From positions 1 to 8,673 of the forward strand of contig CAZIHO010000129.1 of assembly GCA_964538875.1 (NCBI GenBank): a DNA stretch of 8,673 nucleotides. Direction: 5' to 3'. Below the pieces are notes generated by a model that was not told where the DNA came from, did no database searches, and saw only the letters and a list, made by a program, of their open reading frames with translations. Positions 1 through 7,402 of this stretch are shown here, piece by piece. Made by a program: the position numbers and the translations under genes. The stretch comes from CAZIHO01 sp964538875. GTDB lineage: Bacteria; Pseudomonadota; Gammaproteobacteria; Chromatiales; Chromatiaceae. Each line of letters begins with the position of its first letter. The stretch's first letter is position 1.

Positions 1-1
1 G

Positions 2-1489
2 GAAACCACTTATCACCTGGATGAGGGCGAAGCCCAGAGGGTGACAACCCAATTTGTCACTTTGGCCTTGGCGCAACTGTTGGGCGCCACCGAGGTGTTG
101 GTGGTATGCACCCAAGCCGCCGAGGATAAGCACGGGCAAGCGCTGGCAGCGGCGTTCGTCGCTGCGGGTCGTCCCTCACCCCAGTTCATGCGGGTAGCGG
201 ACGGCCGTACCCCGGAGGAGCTTTGGCAAGGTTTCCAGGTGCTACGGGGCTTGATCGGCGAGCAGACCAGCCAACGGCTGGCCTTGGACATCACCCACGG
301 TTTTCGCTCCCAGCCGTTTTTTGCCGCCGCTGTGGTGGGGTTCGTTCGCGCTTTGCCGGGGGCCGGGCCGGATATTTCCGTCTGGTATGGCGCCTACGAG
401 TCCCGCAGCGCCGATGGTCCAACGGGTCGTTCACCCATTTGGAACCTGACCGCCTTCACCGAACTGGTGGACTGGTCCCAGTCCCTCGGGCATTTTCTGC
501 GCACCGGGGATGCTCGGGTAGCAGCGGCAACCGCCGAGCGCATCGGTAGGGAGTTGAAAAAAGTTTGGGCGAGTACGCGGGAAGGGGACCCGCCCCAGAT
601 CGTGCAGTTTGCCCGGGCTCTGGAGGAGTTTAGTGACGCCCTGGTCACGGTGCGGGTGGGCGAATTGCTGCTGGCCCGTACCCAGGGCGAAAAGCCGGGC
701 GAGGGACCGGCCCGGACCCAGGCATTGCTGACCGCCATCCAAGCCAGCCGCCCGGATTTGGAGCGCCGGATTCCCCCGGTGGCGGAGGTGCTGGATCGAC
801 TGGTGGAGATGGTGAAACCCTTGCAGTTGCCGGACGGGATGACCCATTTGGCGGACCCCAAGACGGATGACGCCCAAGCGGCGTTAGCCCGGCTTTATTG
901 GTCATTAGGCCGCTATGCGGAATCGGCGGCGGTATTGCGGGAGGCTTGGGTGAACCGTTTCGCGGATGCGGTTGGTGCTCGGCCCGGCGCGGTTCGCTTT
1001 GACACCGAGGGCCGGAAATCCGCCGAGGACGCCTGGCGCGGCGCCGATAAGTATGGCGCCCGGGAAATCTCCGATGTACGCAATGACATCGAGCACGCGG
1101 GATTCCGTGCCGATCCCAAGCCGCCCGCCACCATCCGGAACCAAATTGAACGCCTCATACAAACGCTAGAGCAAACGGCAGCCAGGCGGCCAGCGCGGTC
1201 CAGGACTTATTTCGTGACCCGCCACCCAGGCGCCCGCGAATGGGCGGCGGAGGAGGGCTTGCCGGTGGATGACATCATCGAGCACCTGGACCCCGACCAA
1301 ATTCAGCGGGGCGATACCCTCATCGGTTCCTTGCCGGTCAACCTGGCGGCGGCGGTGTGCCAACGGGGCGCCCGCTATTTGCACCTGTCCCTGAACCTGA
1401 CGCCCGGCCTGCGTGGCCTGGAATTGTCGGCGGCGGATCTGCGCGCTTGCGGTGCCCGATTGGAAGAATTCCGGGTGGAGCCGGTCTAG
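2..1489 (+). CDS. Csx1/TM1812-type CARF-HEPN ribonuclease fused to C-terminal Csx16 ring-nuclease domain (5' partial)
   Basis: This is a type III CRISPR ancillary effector, partial at its 5' end. A GTG at 41 could be called as start, but the frame is open back to base 2 and encodes ETTYHLDEGEAQR, matching the ETTY...G segment that normally follows the first strand of Csx1/TM1812 proteins. The true start therefore lies left of the window, perhaps 10-20 codons away. Numbering from the GTG codon, residues 1 to about 135 are a CARF domain with DITHGFRS at 83-90, the family signature for cyclic oligoadenylate binding. Residues of about 140-380 are helical and end in a HEPN R-x4-H motif, RNDIEH (R347, H352), the expected RNase site. 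After a short Arg/Ala-rich linker, residues of about 386-482 resemble Csx16 (VVA1548 family): TYFVTRHPGAREWA, a HLDPDQ segment, GDTLIGSLPVNLAA, RGARYLHLSLNL and a closing GARLEEF. Csx16 is normally a separate protein of about 100 residues and has been reported to degrade cyclic tetra-adenylate. No start codon precedes the domain closely, so it is not an overlapping gene. Family assignment is from remembered motifs. Confidence 0.88.
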   Translation, partial: ETTYHLDEGEAQRVTTQFVTLALAQLLGATEVLVVCTQAAEDKHGQALAAAFVAAGRPSPQFMRVADGRTPEELWQGFQVLRGLIGEQTSQRLALDITHGFRSQPFFAAAVVGFVRALPGAGPDISVWYGAYESRSADGPTGRSPIWNLTAFTELVDWSQSLGHFLRTGDARVAAATAERIGRELKKVWASTREGDPPQIVQFARALEEFSDALVTVRVGELLLARTQGEKPGEGPARTQALLTAIQASRPDLERRIPPVAEVLDRLVEMVKPLQLPDGMTHLADPKTDDAQAALARLYWSLGRYAESAAVLREAWVNRFADAVGARPGAVRFDTEGRKSAEDAWRGADKYGAREISDVRNDIEHAGFRADPKPPATIRNQIERLIQTLEQTAARRPARSRTYFVTRHPGAREWAAEEGLPVDDIIEHLDPDQIQRGDTLIGSLPVNLAAAVCQRGARYLHLSLNLTPGLRGLELSAADLRACGARLEEFRVEPV

Positions 1490-2280
1490 CCGCTTCCGGC
1501 GCCGGCATGGGGTGCGGCTGGCCGGCCCACCCGCAGCGCCAAGGGCCAACCAACCTGCTTGCGTTCCATCGGCGCTGGCCAGCGTTCCGCCAAGCGGGGC
1601 GCCAGCCAGTCCAGGGGGTCCTGGTGCAGGGCGGCACGGTATTGCTTGACCGCTGACCAGGTGGCCAGGTAGCCCAGGCAGTCGTGGCGGTTCCAGTCCT
1701 GGGTCATGTGAAACGCGGGGGCGCGGATTTCCTGAAATGGAAAGGGCAGCCCCTGGTAGCCCTGTTCCACCCAGGCCCGTTCCGGGGGCCAATAGGGGCC
1801 CAGGATGTCGCGGTAGAAGGACTGGATCAGGGCATCGATGGCATCCTCGATGCTCATGAGTTCATAGCACCAAGCGGCCAGGACGCCGGCGGGTTTGAGG
1901 ACGCGGCGCGCCTCGGCGTAAAAGGCGTCCAGGTCGAACCAGTGCAACGCCTGGGCGACGCTGATGAGGTCCAGGCTTTGACCGGGCAGGCCGCTGGCGT
2001 GGGCGGGCGCGATGCGGTATTCCAGGTTGGGGGCCGGTTGGGCGGCGGCGATTTGGGCGGCGCTGGCATCGCTGGCGGTGACGCGCTGGAACCAGGGGGC
2101 CAGGCCCAGGGCCGCTTGGCCGTTGCCGGTGGCGCAATCCCAGGCGTGTTGGCGGGCTGGTGCCAGGGACGCCAGGTAGGCGAACAGGTCCGGCGGATAT
2201 TGGGGGCGGTAGCGGCAATAGTCGCCCGCCAGGGCGGAGAAGTGGTCTGGGAAGGGGCTAGGCTGGGGGCCAGTCACCAT
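1486..2280 (-). CDS. class I SAM-dependent methyltransferase
   Basis: A 264-residue small-molecule type methyltransferase of the Methyltransf_11 fold, probably cytoplasmic. Motif I is WDCATGNGQAA (residues 47-57), the glycine-rich SAM-binding loop. The acidic end of strand 2 is in VTASDAS (D71). The post-motif SLDLISVAQALHWFD (102-116) and RVLKPAGVLAAW (126-137) complete the core. The N-terminal DHFSALAGDYCRYRPQYP stretch is typical of the subgroup that includes yeast Tmt1/Crg1-like enzymes, but the substrate cannot be read from sequence. The ATG lies 3 nt after the TGA of the upstream gene, with no strong Shine-Dalgarno, so translational coupling is likely. It is the last gene of the pgm operon. 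The family usually ends near WPLALRVGR; here about 11 low-complexity residues rich in Ala, Gly and Pro follow, reaching a stop that overlaps the CRISPR gene's stop. Confidence 0.85.
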   Translation of the reverse strand: MVTGPQPSPFPDHFSALAGDYCRYRPQYPPDLFAYLASLAPARQHAWDCATGNGQAALGLAPWFQRVTASDASAAQIAAAQPAPNLEYRIAPAHASGLPGQSLDLISVAQALHWFDLDAFYAEARRVLKPAGVLAAWCYELMSIEDAIDALIQSFYRDILGPYWPPERAWVEQGYQGLPFPFQEIRAPAFHMTQDWNRHDCLGYLATWSAVKQYRAALHQDPLDWLAPRLAERWPAPMERKQVGWPLALRVGRPAAPHAGAGSG

Positions 2281-2283
2281 GGG

Positions 2284-2886
2284 TCAGCCGGGTTCCATGC
2301 CGATGATGCGCTGGATGGCCAGCGGATAAGAGACGTTTTCGTATCCGTCCAGGCCGAGCAGGGTGCGCGCCGCCAGCACCGCGTCTGGGTCCAGGGCTTC
2401 CACTGCCATGGTGTGGATGCGCTGGTCCTTGACCACCCGCACCGCCGCCAGCTCCGCCACGCAGCCCTGAAACCGGAAGCCGAAGCGCCGCTTGCCCACT
2501 GGCACCGCCAGCAGATCTGGCTGAGGGCGAATGACCCGGTCGAGGAATTCATCCAGGTGGTAGGCGGTCTGGGTCAGCTCCGGCAGGGGGACGCCGAGGG
2601 CCGGGAACAGGTGCTCGCGGATGGCCTCGGCGGACAGGGGGAAGGCGCCTTTCCAGCGGGCGTCCCACTGTTCCAGGCCCCGTTCCCGGTTCACCAGCAC
2701 CTTGATGTCCATGAGACCGGCGCGGATCTTGGTGTTGTGGTCCAGATTGCCGGCGGACACTAGGTAAATCTCATCGCTTTCCCGCAGGGTTTCACCCTCG
2801 CCCAATTGGCGCAGACGCTCCTCGGCCGCGCCGAAGTGGAGGGCGAAGGCCCGGAATTCATAACGGGCCCCTGGGATTTCCAACAT
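2284..2886 (-). CDS. conserved hypothetical protein, possible CYTH-like (triphosphate tunnel) fold
   Basis: A 200-residue soluble protein with no signal peptide or membrane segment. The N-terminus YEFRAFA (9-15), then ESDEIYLVS, NTKIRAGLMDIKVLV (about 50-64) and LEQW...KGAFPL recall the charged beta strands of CYTH or triphosphate-tunnel proteins, which place Glu, Lys and Arg inside a barrel. The hallmark ExExK motif is degenerate (ExR), so catalytic activity is doubtful and the assignment is tentative. The ATG is preceded by an AGG about 6 nt upstream, and the gene starts 6 nt after the pgm stop. It ends 3 nt before the methyltransferase start, so it is the middle gene of a cotranscribed trio. 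The pgm linkage suggests, without proving, a role in sugar phosphate, nucleotide or polyphosphate metabolism. Confidence 0.6.
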   Translation of the reverse strand: MLEIPGARYEFRAFALHFGAAEERLRQLGEGETLRESDEIYLVSAGNLDHNTKIRAGLMDIKVLVNRERGLEQWDARWKGAFPLSAEAIREHLFPALGVPLPELTQTAYHLDEFLDRVIRPQPDLLAVPVGKRRFGFRFQGCVAELAAVRVVKDQRIHTMAVEALDPDAVLAARTLLGLDGYENVSYPLAIQRIIGMEPG

Positions 2887-2892
2887 GAGAAC

Positions 2893-4527
2893 CTAGGTGA
2901 TGACGTCTGGTTGGGTGCGGCCGGTGCGCACGCGGATTTGGGCCAGTTGCTCGGCCAGCGCCAGCAGCGGTGCCATGACTTCCTGGGTGTCCAGGTTCTG
3001 GCGCTCCGGATCCGGTTCGTAGGTTTCCAGATAGACCCGCAGGGTCGCCCCCTGGGTGCCGGTGCCGGACAGCCGGAACACGATGCGGGCGCCGTCCTGG
3101 AAGCCGATTCTGAGCCCCTGGCCCTCGGAGCGGCTGCCGTCCACCGGGTCCTGATAGGCGAAGTCGTCCGCCAGGGACACCAGCCGGCCGCCCAGGGTTT
3201 GGCCGGGCAGGCTGGGCCATTGGGCGCGCAGGTGGGCCATCAGGTCCTCCGCCGCCGCCTGGTCGATGGCCTCGTAGTCGTGGCGGGTGTAGTAGTTGCG
3301 GCCGAAACGGCGCCAATGGTCTTTGAGAATCTGCAACACCGGCTGCTGCTTGATGGCCAGCAGGTTGAGCCAGAACAACACCGCCCACAGACCGTCCTTT
3401 TCCCGGACATGATCCGAGCCGCTGCCGAAGCTTTCCTCGCCGCACAGACTGATGCGGCCGGCGTCCAGCAGATTGCCGAAGAATTTCCAGCCGGTGGGGG
3501 TCTCGAAACACTCGATGCCCAAGGCCTCGGCCACCCGGTCCGCCGCCTGGCTGGTGGGCATGGAGCGGGCCACACCGGCGATGCCTCGCCGATAGCCCTT
3601 GATGAGATGGGCGTTGGCCGCCATGATGGCCAGGCTGTCGCTGGGAGTGACGAAGCAATTGCGGCCCAGGATCATGTTGCGGTCGCCGTCGCCGTCGGAG
3701 GCGGCGGCGAAGTTGACTCCCTCGGCGCCCTGGGTCATGGCCACCAGGTCTTGGGCGTGGGCCAGGTTGGGGTCCGGGTGATGACCGCCGAAGTCCGGCT
3801 TGGGCTTGCCCCGGATGACGGTGCCCGGTTCTGCGCCCAGGCGCCGTTCCAGGATCTCGTCCGCGTAGGGGCCGGTGATGGCGTGCATGGCGTCGAAGCG
3901 CATGGAGAACAGGCCCGAGTTGAACAACTCATGGATGGCCCGGAAGTCGAACAGTTGCTCCATCAGGTCCGCGTAGTCCTTGACCGGGTCCATGACTTCC
4001 AAATCGAGGCCGCCCAGGGTCTGGCTTCCCGGCCGGTCCAGGTCCAGATCCGGATGGTCCAGGGTCAGGTAGCGGTCTTGGACGCGACTGCGCTGAAAAA
4101 TGGCTTCCGTCAGGGTCTCGCTGGCGGGTCCACCGTTGGCGCCGTTGTACTTGATGCCAAAGTCCCCGTCGGGGCCGCCGGGATTGTGGCTGGCGGACAA
4201 AATGATGCCCCCCTGGGCCTTGTACTTGCGAATCAGGTGGGATGCAGCCGGCGTGGACAGCAGGCCGCCCCGGCCCACCAGGACCCGGCGCACGCCATTG
4301 GCGGCGGCCATGCGCAGGATGATTTGGATCGCCTCCCGGTTGTAGAAGCGGCCGTCGCCGCCCAGCACCAGGGTGCCGCCCTTAAGGTCCGGGCAGGTGT
4401 CCAGGATCGACTGCACGAAGTTTTCCAGATAATGGGGCTGACGGAATATAGGAACCCGTTTGCGTAGGCCAGAGGTGCCGGGCCGCTGATCCGGGAACGG
4501 CTGGGATGCAACGCTTATGATTTCCAT
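2893..4527 (-). CDS. pgm: phosphoglucomutase, alpha-D-glucose-phosphate specific
   Basis: Interconverts glucose 1-phosphate and glucose 6-phosphate (EC 5.4.2.2), feeding glycogen, exopolysaccharide and nucleotide-sugar synthesis in the cytoplasm. At 544 residues it fits the PGM1/Agrobacterium-type family. Landmarks: the N-terminal PGTSGLRKRV (16-25); the catalytic serine loop SASHNPGG (111-118, phosphoserine S113); the metal-binding loop SDGDGDR (D278, D280, D282); the TPTGWKFF loop (343-350); the sugar-binding loop CGEESFG (362-368); and the phosphate-binding RLSGTGTQGATLRVY (485-499). All key residues are present. The frame extends to a TTG at 4569, but the ATG at 4527 is preferred: it has an AAGGGG Shine-Dalgarno 9 nt upstream and puts the family's N-terminus (MEIISVASQPFPDQ) at the right place. 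It is the first gene of a minus-strand operon and diverges from htpG. Confidence 0.97.
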   Translation of the reverse strand: MEIISVASQPFPDQRPGTSGLRKRVPIFRQPHYLENFVQSILDTCPDLKGGTLVLGGDGRFYNREAIQIILRMAAANGVRRVLVGRGGLLSTPAASHLIRKYKAQGGIILSASHNPGGPDGDFGIKYNGANGGPASETLTEAIFQRSRVQDRYLTLDHPDLDLDRPGSQTLGGLDLEVMDPVKDYADLMEQLFDFRAIHELFNSGLFSMRFDAMHAITGPYADEILERRLGAEPGTVIRGKPKPDFGGHHPDPNLAHAQDLVAMTQGAEGVNFAAASDGDGDRNMILGRNCFVTPSDSLAIMAANAHLIKGYRRGIAGVARSMPTSQAADRVAEALGIECFETPTGWKFFGNLLDAGRISLCGEESFGSGSDHVREKDGLWAVLFWLNLLAIKQQPVLQILKDHWRRFGRNYYTRHDYEAIDQAAAEDLMAHLRAQWPSLPGQTLGGRLVSLADDFAYQDPVDGSRSEGQGLRIGFQDGARIVFRLSGTGTQGATLRVYLETYEPDPERQNLDTQEVMAPLLALAEQLAQIRVRTGRTQPDVIT

Positions 4528-4633
4528 CGACAGATGCCCCTTGAGTTTTTCAGGAAAGCCTACATTCAAGCACAGCCTTGCCGGTGGCGCGACCAGGGTT
4601 CGCCGCCGCTGGCTGATTTGGTTCTACTCGCAA

Positions 4634-4640
4634 AGAGAGG
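4634..4640 (+). promoter_or_regulatory. ribosome binding site of htpG
   Basis: AGAGAGG lies 11 nt before the ATG at 4652 and is the only purine-rich Shine-Dalgarno candidate there. It supports the chosen start. Confidence 0.65.
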
Positions 4641-4651
4641 TTAGCTAATTT

Positions 4652-6562
4652 ATGACCATCGAGGCCCATAAGGAGACTTTGCCGTTCCAGGCAGAGGTCA
4701 GCCAGGTATTGAATCTGGTGATTCGCTCGCTCTATTCCAACAAGGAAATCTTTCTGCGCGAATTGGTTTCCAATGCGTCGGACGCAGTGGAAAAGCTGCG
4801 CTTCGAGTCCCTGACCGACGACGCCCTGTTCGAGGATGATCCCAACCCCCGCATCCGCATCCAGGTGGACAAGGAAGCGGGCACCATCACCGTGGCAGAC
4901 AACGGCATCGGCATGAGCCGCCAGGAAGTGACCGACCTGATCGGCACCATCGCCAGTTCCGGCACCCGCAAGTTTCTGGATCGGTTGAGTGGCGACCAGG
5001 CCAAGGACAGCCAGTTGATCGGTCAATTTGGTGTCGGCTTTTATTCGTCCTACATCGTGGCGGATAAGGTCACCATCCGCACCCGCCGCGCCGGCCTGGG
5101 CGCGGAACATGGAGTGCGCTGGGAGTCGGGCGGCGTCGCCGACTACAGCCTGGAAACCATCGAAAAGCCCAGCCGGGGCACCGAGGTGATCCTGCACCTC
5201 AAAGAGGATGAAAAGGATTTTCTGGACGCCTGGCGGCTGCGCTCCATCGTCACCAAGTTTTCCGACAACATCGCCGTGCCGGTGGAGATGCTAAAGGAGC
5301 ATTATGGGGAGGACGCGGACCAAAAGGAACCTGAGTGGGAACGGGTCAACAAGGGCACTGCGCTGTGGATGCGCAACAAGTCCGAGGTGACAGACGAGGA
5401 GTACAAGGAGTTTTACAAGCACGTTTCCCACGATTTTGAAGAACCCCTGGCCTGGAGCCATAACCGGGTCGAGGGCACCAACGAATACAGCGCTCTGCTG
5501 TATCTGCCCAAGCGCGCGCCCTGGGACCTCTGGGACCGGGAGCAGAAGCACGGCGTCAAGTTGTACGTGCGGCGGGTGTTCATCATGGACGAGGCGGAGC
5601 AGTTGATGCCCCGCTACCTGCGCTTCGTCAAGGGTGTGGTGGATTCCGACGACCTGCCCCTCAACGTGTCCCGGGAGATTCTCCAGCACAACCGTAAGAT
5701 CTCCTCCATCCGCACCGCCAACGTCAAGCGGGTGCTGGGGGTGCTGGAGGACCTGGCCAAGGAGGACGCCGACAAGTACCAAACCTTCTGGAAAGAATTC
5801 GGCAAGGTCCTGAAGGAAGGCCCCGGCGAAGACTTCGCCAACCGGGAGCGGATCGCCGGCCTGCTACGCTTTGCCACCAGCAAGACCGACGGCGACGCCC
5901 AGACCCTATCCCTGGATGAATATCTGGGCCGCATGGTGGAGGGCCAGGACAAGATTTACTACATCACCGCCGATAGCCACGCCGCTGCCCGCCACAGCCC
6001 CCACCTGGAAATCTTCCGCAAGAAGGGCATCGAGGTGCTGCTGCTGTCGGACCGGGTGGATGAATGGCTGGTGTCCCACCTCGATCAATACCAGGGCAAA
6101 TCACTGCGCTCAGTGGCCAAGGGCGCCCTGGACCTGGGCGAACTGGCGGATCAGGAGGAAAAGGAACAAACCGAGCAAGCCGCCAAGGAACATAAGGATT
6201 TGCTGGAGCGGGTCAAGACCGCCCTGGGCAGCCGGATCAAGGAGGTGCGGCCTTCTAGCCGTCTCACCGAATCGCCGGCCTGTCTGGTGGTGGAAGAACA
6301 CGACATGAGTTCCAACCTGGCCCGGGTACTCAAGTCCGTGGGCCAGGACGCGCCCGGTTCGCCGCCGATCCTGGAGGTGAATCTGGATCATCCGCTCCTC
6401 AAGCGCCTGGAAGCGGAAACGGACAGCGCCCGGTTCGGGGATCTGAGCCAAATTCTGCTGGATCAAGCGGTGCTGGCGGAGGGCGGACAACTGGACGATC
6501 CGGCCAGCTTCGTGTCCCGCCTGAACCAACTGATGCTCAACTTGATGAACCCGGCGGGCTGA
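4652..6562 (+). CDS. htpG: molecular chaperone HtpG (bacterial Hsp90)
   Basis: An ATP-dependent homodimeric cytoplasmic chaperone that helps remodel client proteins together with the DnaK system. It has 636 residues; E. coli HtpG has 624. The N-terminal GHKL ATPase domain (about 1-230) shows NKEIFLRELVSNASDA (30-45), with catalytic E37 and magnesium-coordinating N41. It also has the nucleotide-binding DNGIGMS (83-89), the lid segment GTIASSGTRKF (98-108) and the glycine-rich GQFGVGF (124-130). The middle domain carries ESALLYLPKRAPWDL-like sequence and the VVDSDDLPLNVSRE motif, both Hsp90 signatures. The C-terminal dimerisation domain ends without an MEEVD tail, as expected for bacteria. It stands alone between pgm (divergent) and adk. 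I found no convincing sigma-32 promoter on its strand. Confidence 0.98.
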   Translation: MTIEAHKETLPFQAEVSQVLNLVIRSLYSNKEIFLRELVSNASDAVEKLRFESLTDDALFEDDPNPRIRIQVDKEAGTITVADNGIGMSRQEVTDLIGTIASSGTRKFLDRLSGDQAKDSQLIGQFGVGFYSSYIVADKVTIRTRRAGLGAEHGVRWESGGVADYSLETIEKPSRGTEVILHLKEDEKDFLDAWRLRSIVTKFSDNIAVPVEMLKEHYGEDADQKEPEWERVNKGTALWMRNKSEVTDEEYKEFYKHVSHDFEEPLAWSHNRVEGTNEYSALLYLPKRAPWDLWDREQKHGVKLYVRRVFIMDEAEQLMPRYLRFVKGVVDSDDLPLNVSREILQHNRKISSIRTANVKRVLGVLEDLAKEDADKYQTFWKEFGKVLKEGPGEDFANRERIAGLLRFATSKTDGDAQTLSLDEYLGRMVEGQDKIYYITADSHAAARHSPHLEIFRKKGIEVLLLSDRVDEWLVSHLDQYQGKSLRSVAKGALDLGELADQEEKEQTEQAAKEHKDLLERVKTALGSRIKEVRPSSRLTESPACLVVEEHDMSSNLARVLKSVGQDAPGSPPILEVNLDHPLLKRLEAETDSARFGDLSQILLDQAVLAEGGQLDDPASFVSRLNQLMLNLMNPAG

Positions 6563-6572
6563 CCGCAGGGCG

Positions 6573-6592
6573 GGGCCCGGTCGCCGGGTCCC
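6573..6592 (+). terminator. GC-rich hairpin after htpG
   Basis: GGGCCCGG, loop TCG, then CCGGGTCCC form an 8-bp stem with one bulged T, starting 10 nt after the htpG stop. No T-run follows, so it may be an mRNA 3'-end stabilising structure rather than an intrinsic terminator. Confidence 0.35.
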
Positions 6593-6670
6593 GTCCGCGC
6601 CGCCGCTGGCGGAAAATTACCTATCCCGCCGGTCTGGCGACTGGCCCCGGAACGCCGCTTGTGGCAGACT

Positions 6671-6693
6671 GCCCGCGTTTTTGCGGGGCTTTT
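6671..6693 (+). terminator. possible intrinsic terminator between htpG and adk
   Basis: The stem CCCGC/GCGGG encloses a T-rich loop, with an outer G-C pair possible across one bulged G. TTTT follows directly. The form is that of a modest Rho-independent terminator and would end htpG transcripts before adk. The stem is short and the T-run only four long, so confidence is moderate. Confidence 0.45.
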
Positions 6694-6696
6694 GCG

Positions 6697-6717
6697 GTAA
6701 AGAGACTTTACGAGGAG
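6697..6717 (+). promoter_or_regulatory. small hairpin abutting the adk Shine-Dalgarno
   Basis: A perfect inverted repeat GTAAAG-AGA-CTTTAC (6697-6711) is followed immediately by GAGGAG (6712-6717), the Shine-Dalgarno 8 nt before the adk ATG at 6726. The Shine-Dalgarno supports the adk start. The hairpin could shape ribosome access or mRNA stability, but no function is known from sequence. Confidence 0.5.
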
Positions 6718-6725
6718 ACAAGATC

Positions 6726-7379
6726 ATGCGCGTCATATTGTTAGGCGGCCCGGGTGCGGGCAAGGGCACTCAAGCCGGATTCATCAAGGAAAGGTACAAT
6801 ATTCCCCAAATTTCCACCGGCGACATGCTGCGCGCCCACGTCAAGGCGGGCACCGAGCTGGGTCAGGCGGCCAAGAAGATCATGGATCAGGGTGGACTGG
6901 TGTCTGACGACATCATCATGGGCATGGTCAAGGAGCGCATCACCCAGGATGACTGCGCCAACGGCTATTTGTTCGACGGCTTCCCGCGCACCATTCCCCA
7001 GGCTGAATCCCTCAAGGCCGCCGGCGTGCCTCTGGATGCCGTGGTAGAAATCGACGTGCCGGACGCGGAAATCATCAAGCGCATGTCCGGGCGCCGGGTG
7101 CATCTGGCCTCCGGCCGCACCTATCACCTCATCTTCAACCCGCCCAAAGTGGCCGGCATGGATGACGTGACCGGCGAACCCCTGATTCAGCGGGACGACG
7201 ACCAGGAAGAAACCGTCCGTCAGCGGCTCAAGGTCTACCATGACCAGACCGAGCCCCTGGTGCAGTACTACACCCAATTCGCCAACAGCGGCGCGGCCGG
7301 CGCACCCAAGTACCACAAGATCGCCGGAGTCGGCGGCGTGGATCAAATCCGGGACGCGATTTTCGCCGCCCTGGGATAG
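6726..7379 (+). CDS. adk: adenylate kinase
   Basis: Catalyses ATP + AMP = 2 ADP (EC 2.7.4.3) in the cytoplasm, setting adenylate energy balance. It has 217 residues (E. coli 214), the long-LID form. The P-loop GGPGAGKGT is at 7-15 and the AMP-binding STGDMLR at 30-36. The NMP-binding region runs through GGLVSDD, and DGFPRT is at 84-89. The LID (about 122-159) opens with SGRRVHLASGRTYH and has no four-Cys zinc site, as in most Gram-negative enzymes. The catalytic aspartates follow at RDDD (156-159). A TTG-initiated extension to 6681 is possible in frame, but the ATG at 6726 has a GAGGAG Shine-Dalgarno and gives the canonical MRVILLGGPG N-terminus. It is transcribed alone and closed by a strong terminator. 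Confidence 0.98.
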   Translation: MRVILLGGPGAGKGTQAGFIKERYNIPQISTGDMLRAHVKAGTELGQAAKKIMDQGGLVSDDIIMGMVKERITQDDCANGYLFDGFPRTIPQAESLKAAGVPLDAVVEIDVPDAEIIKRMSGRRVHLASGRTYHLIFNPPKVAGMDDVTGEPLIQRDDDQEETVRQRLKVYHDQTEPLVQYYTQFANSGAAGAPKYHKIAGVGGVDQIRDAIFAALG

Positions 7380-7402
7380 GGATCCCGGTCAGGATTCCCT
7401 AG

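Noticed and set aside
1684..4467. Long plus-strand frames (359 and 553 codons) opposite the methyltransferase, CYTH-like gene and pgm
   Set aside because: They are antisense shadows in GC-rich DNA. The minus strand encodes clear conserved motifs, whereas these translations are Gly/Ala/Gln/Val-rich with no recognisable domain.
4528..4569. N-terminal extension of pgm from a TTG codon at 4569
   Set aside because: The ATG at 4527 has a good Shine-Dalgarno and matches the family's N-terminus; the extension has neither.
4562..4570. CTTGAA on the minus strand, resembling a sigma-32 -35 box
   Set aside because: It faces pgm rather than htpG, and no CCCCAT-like -10 box follows at the right distance. 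No heat-shock promoter could be supported on the htpG strand.
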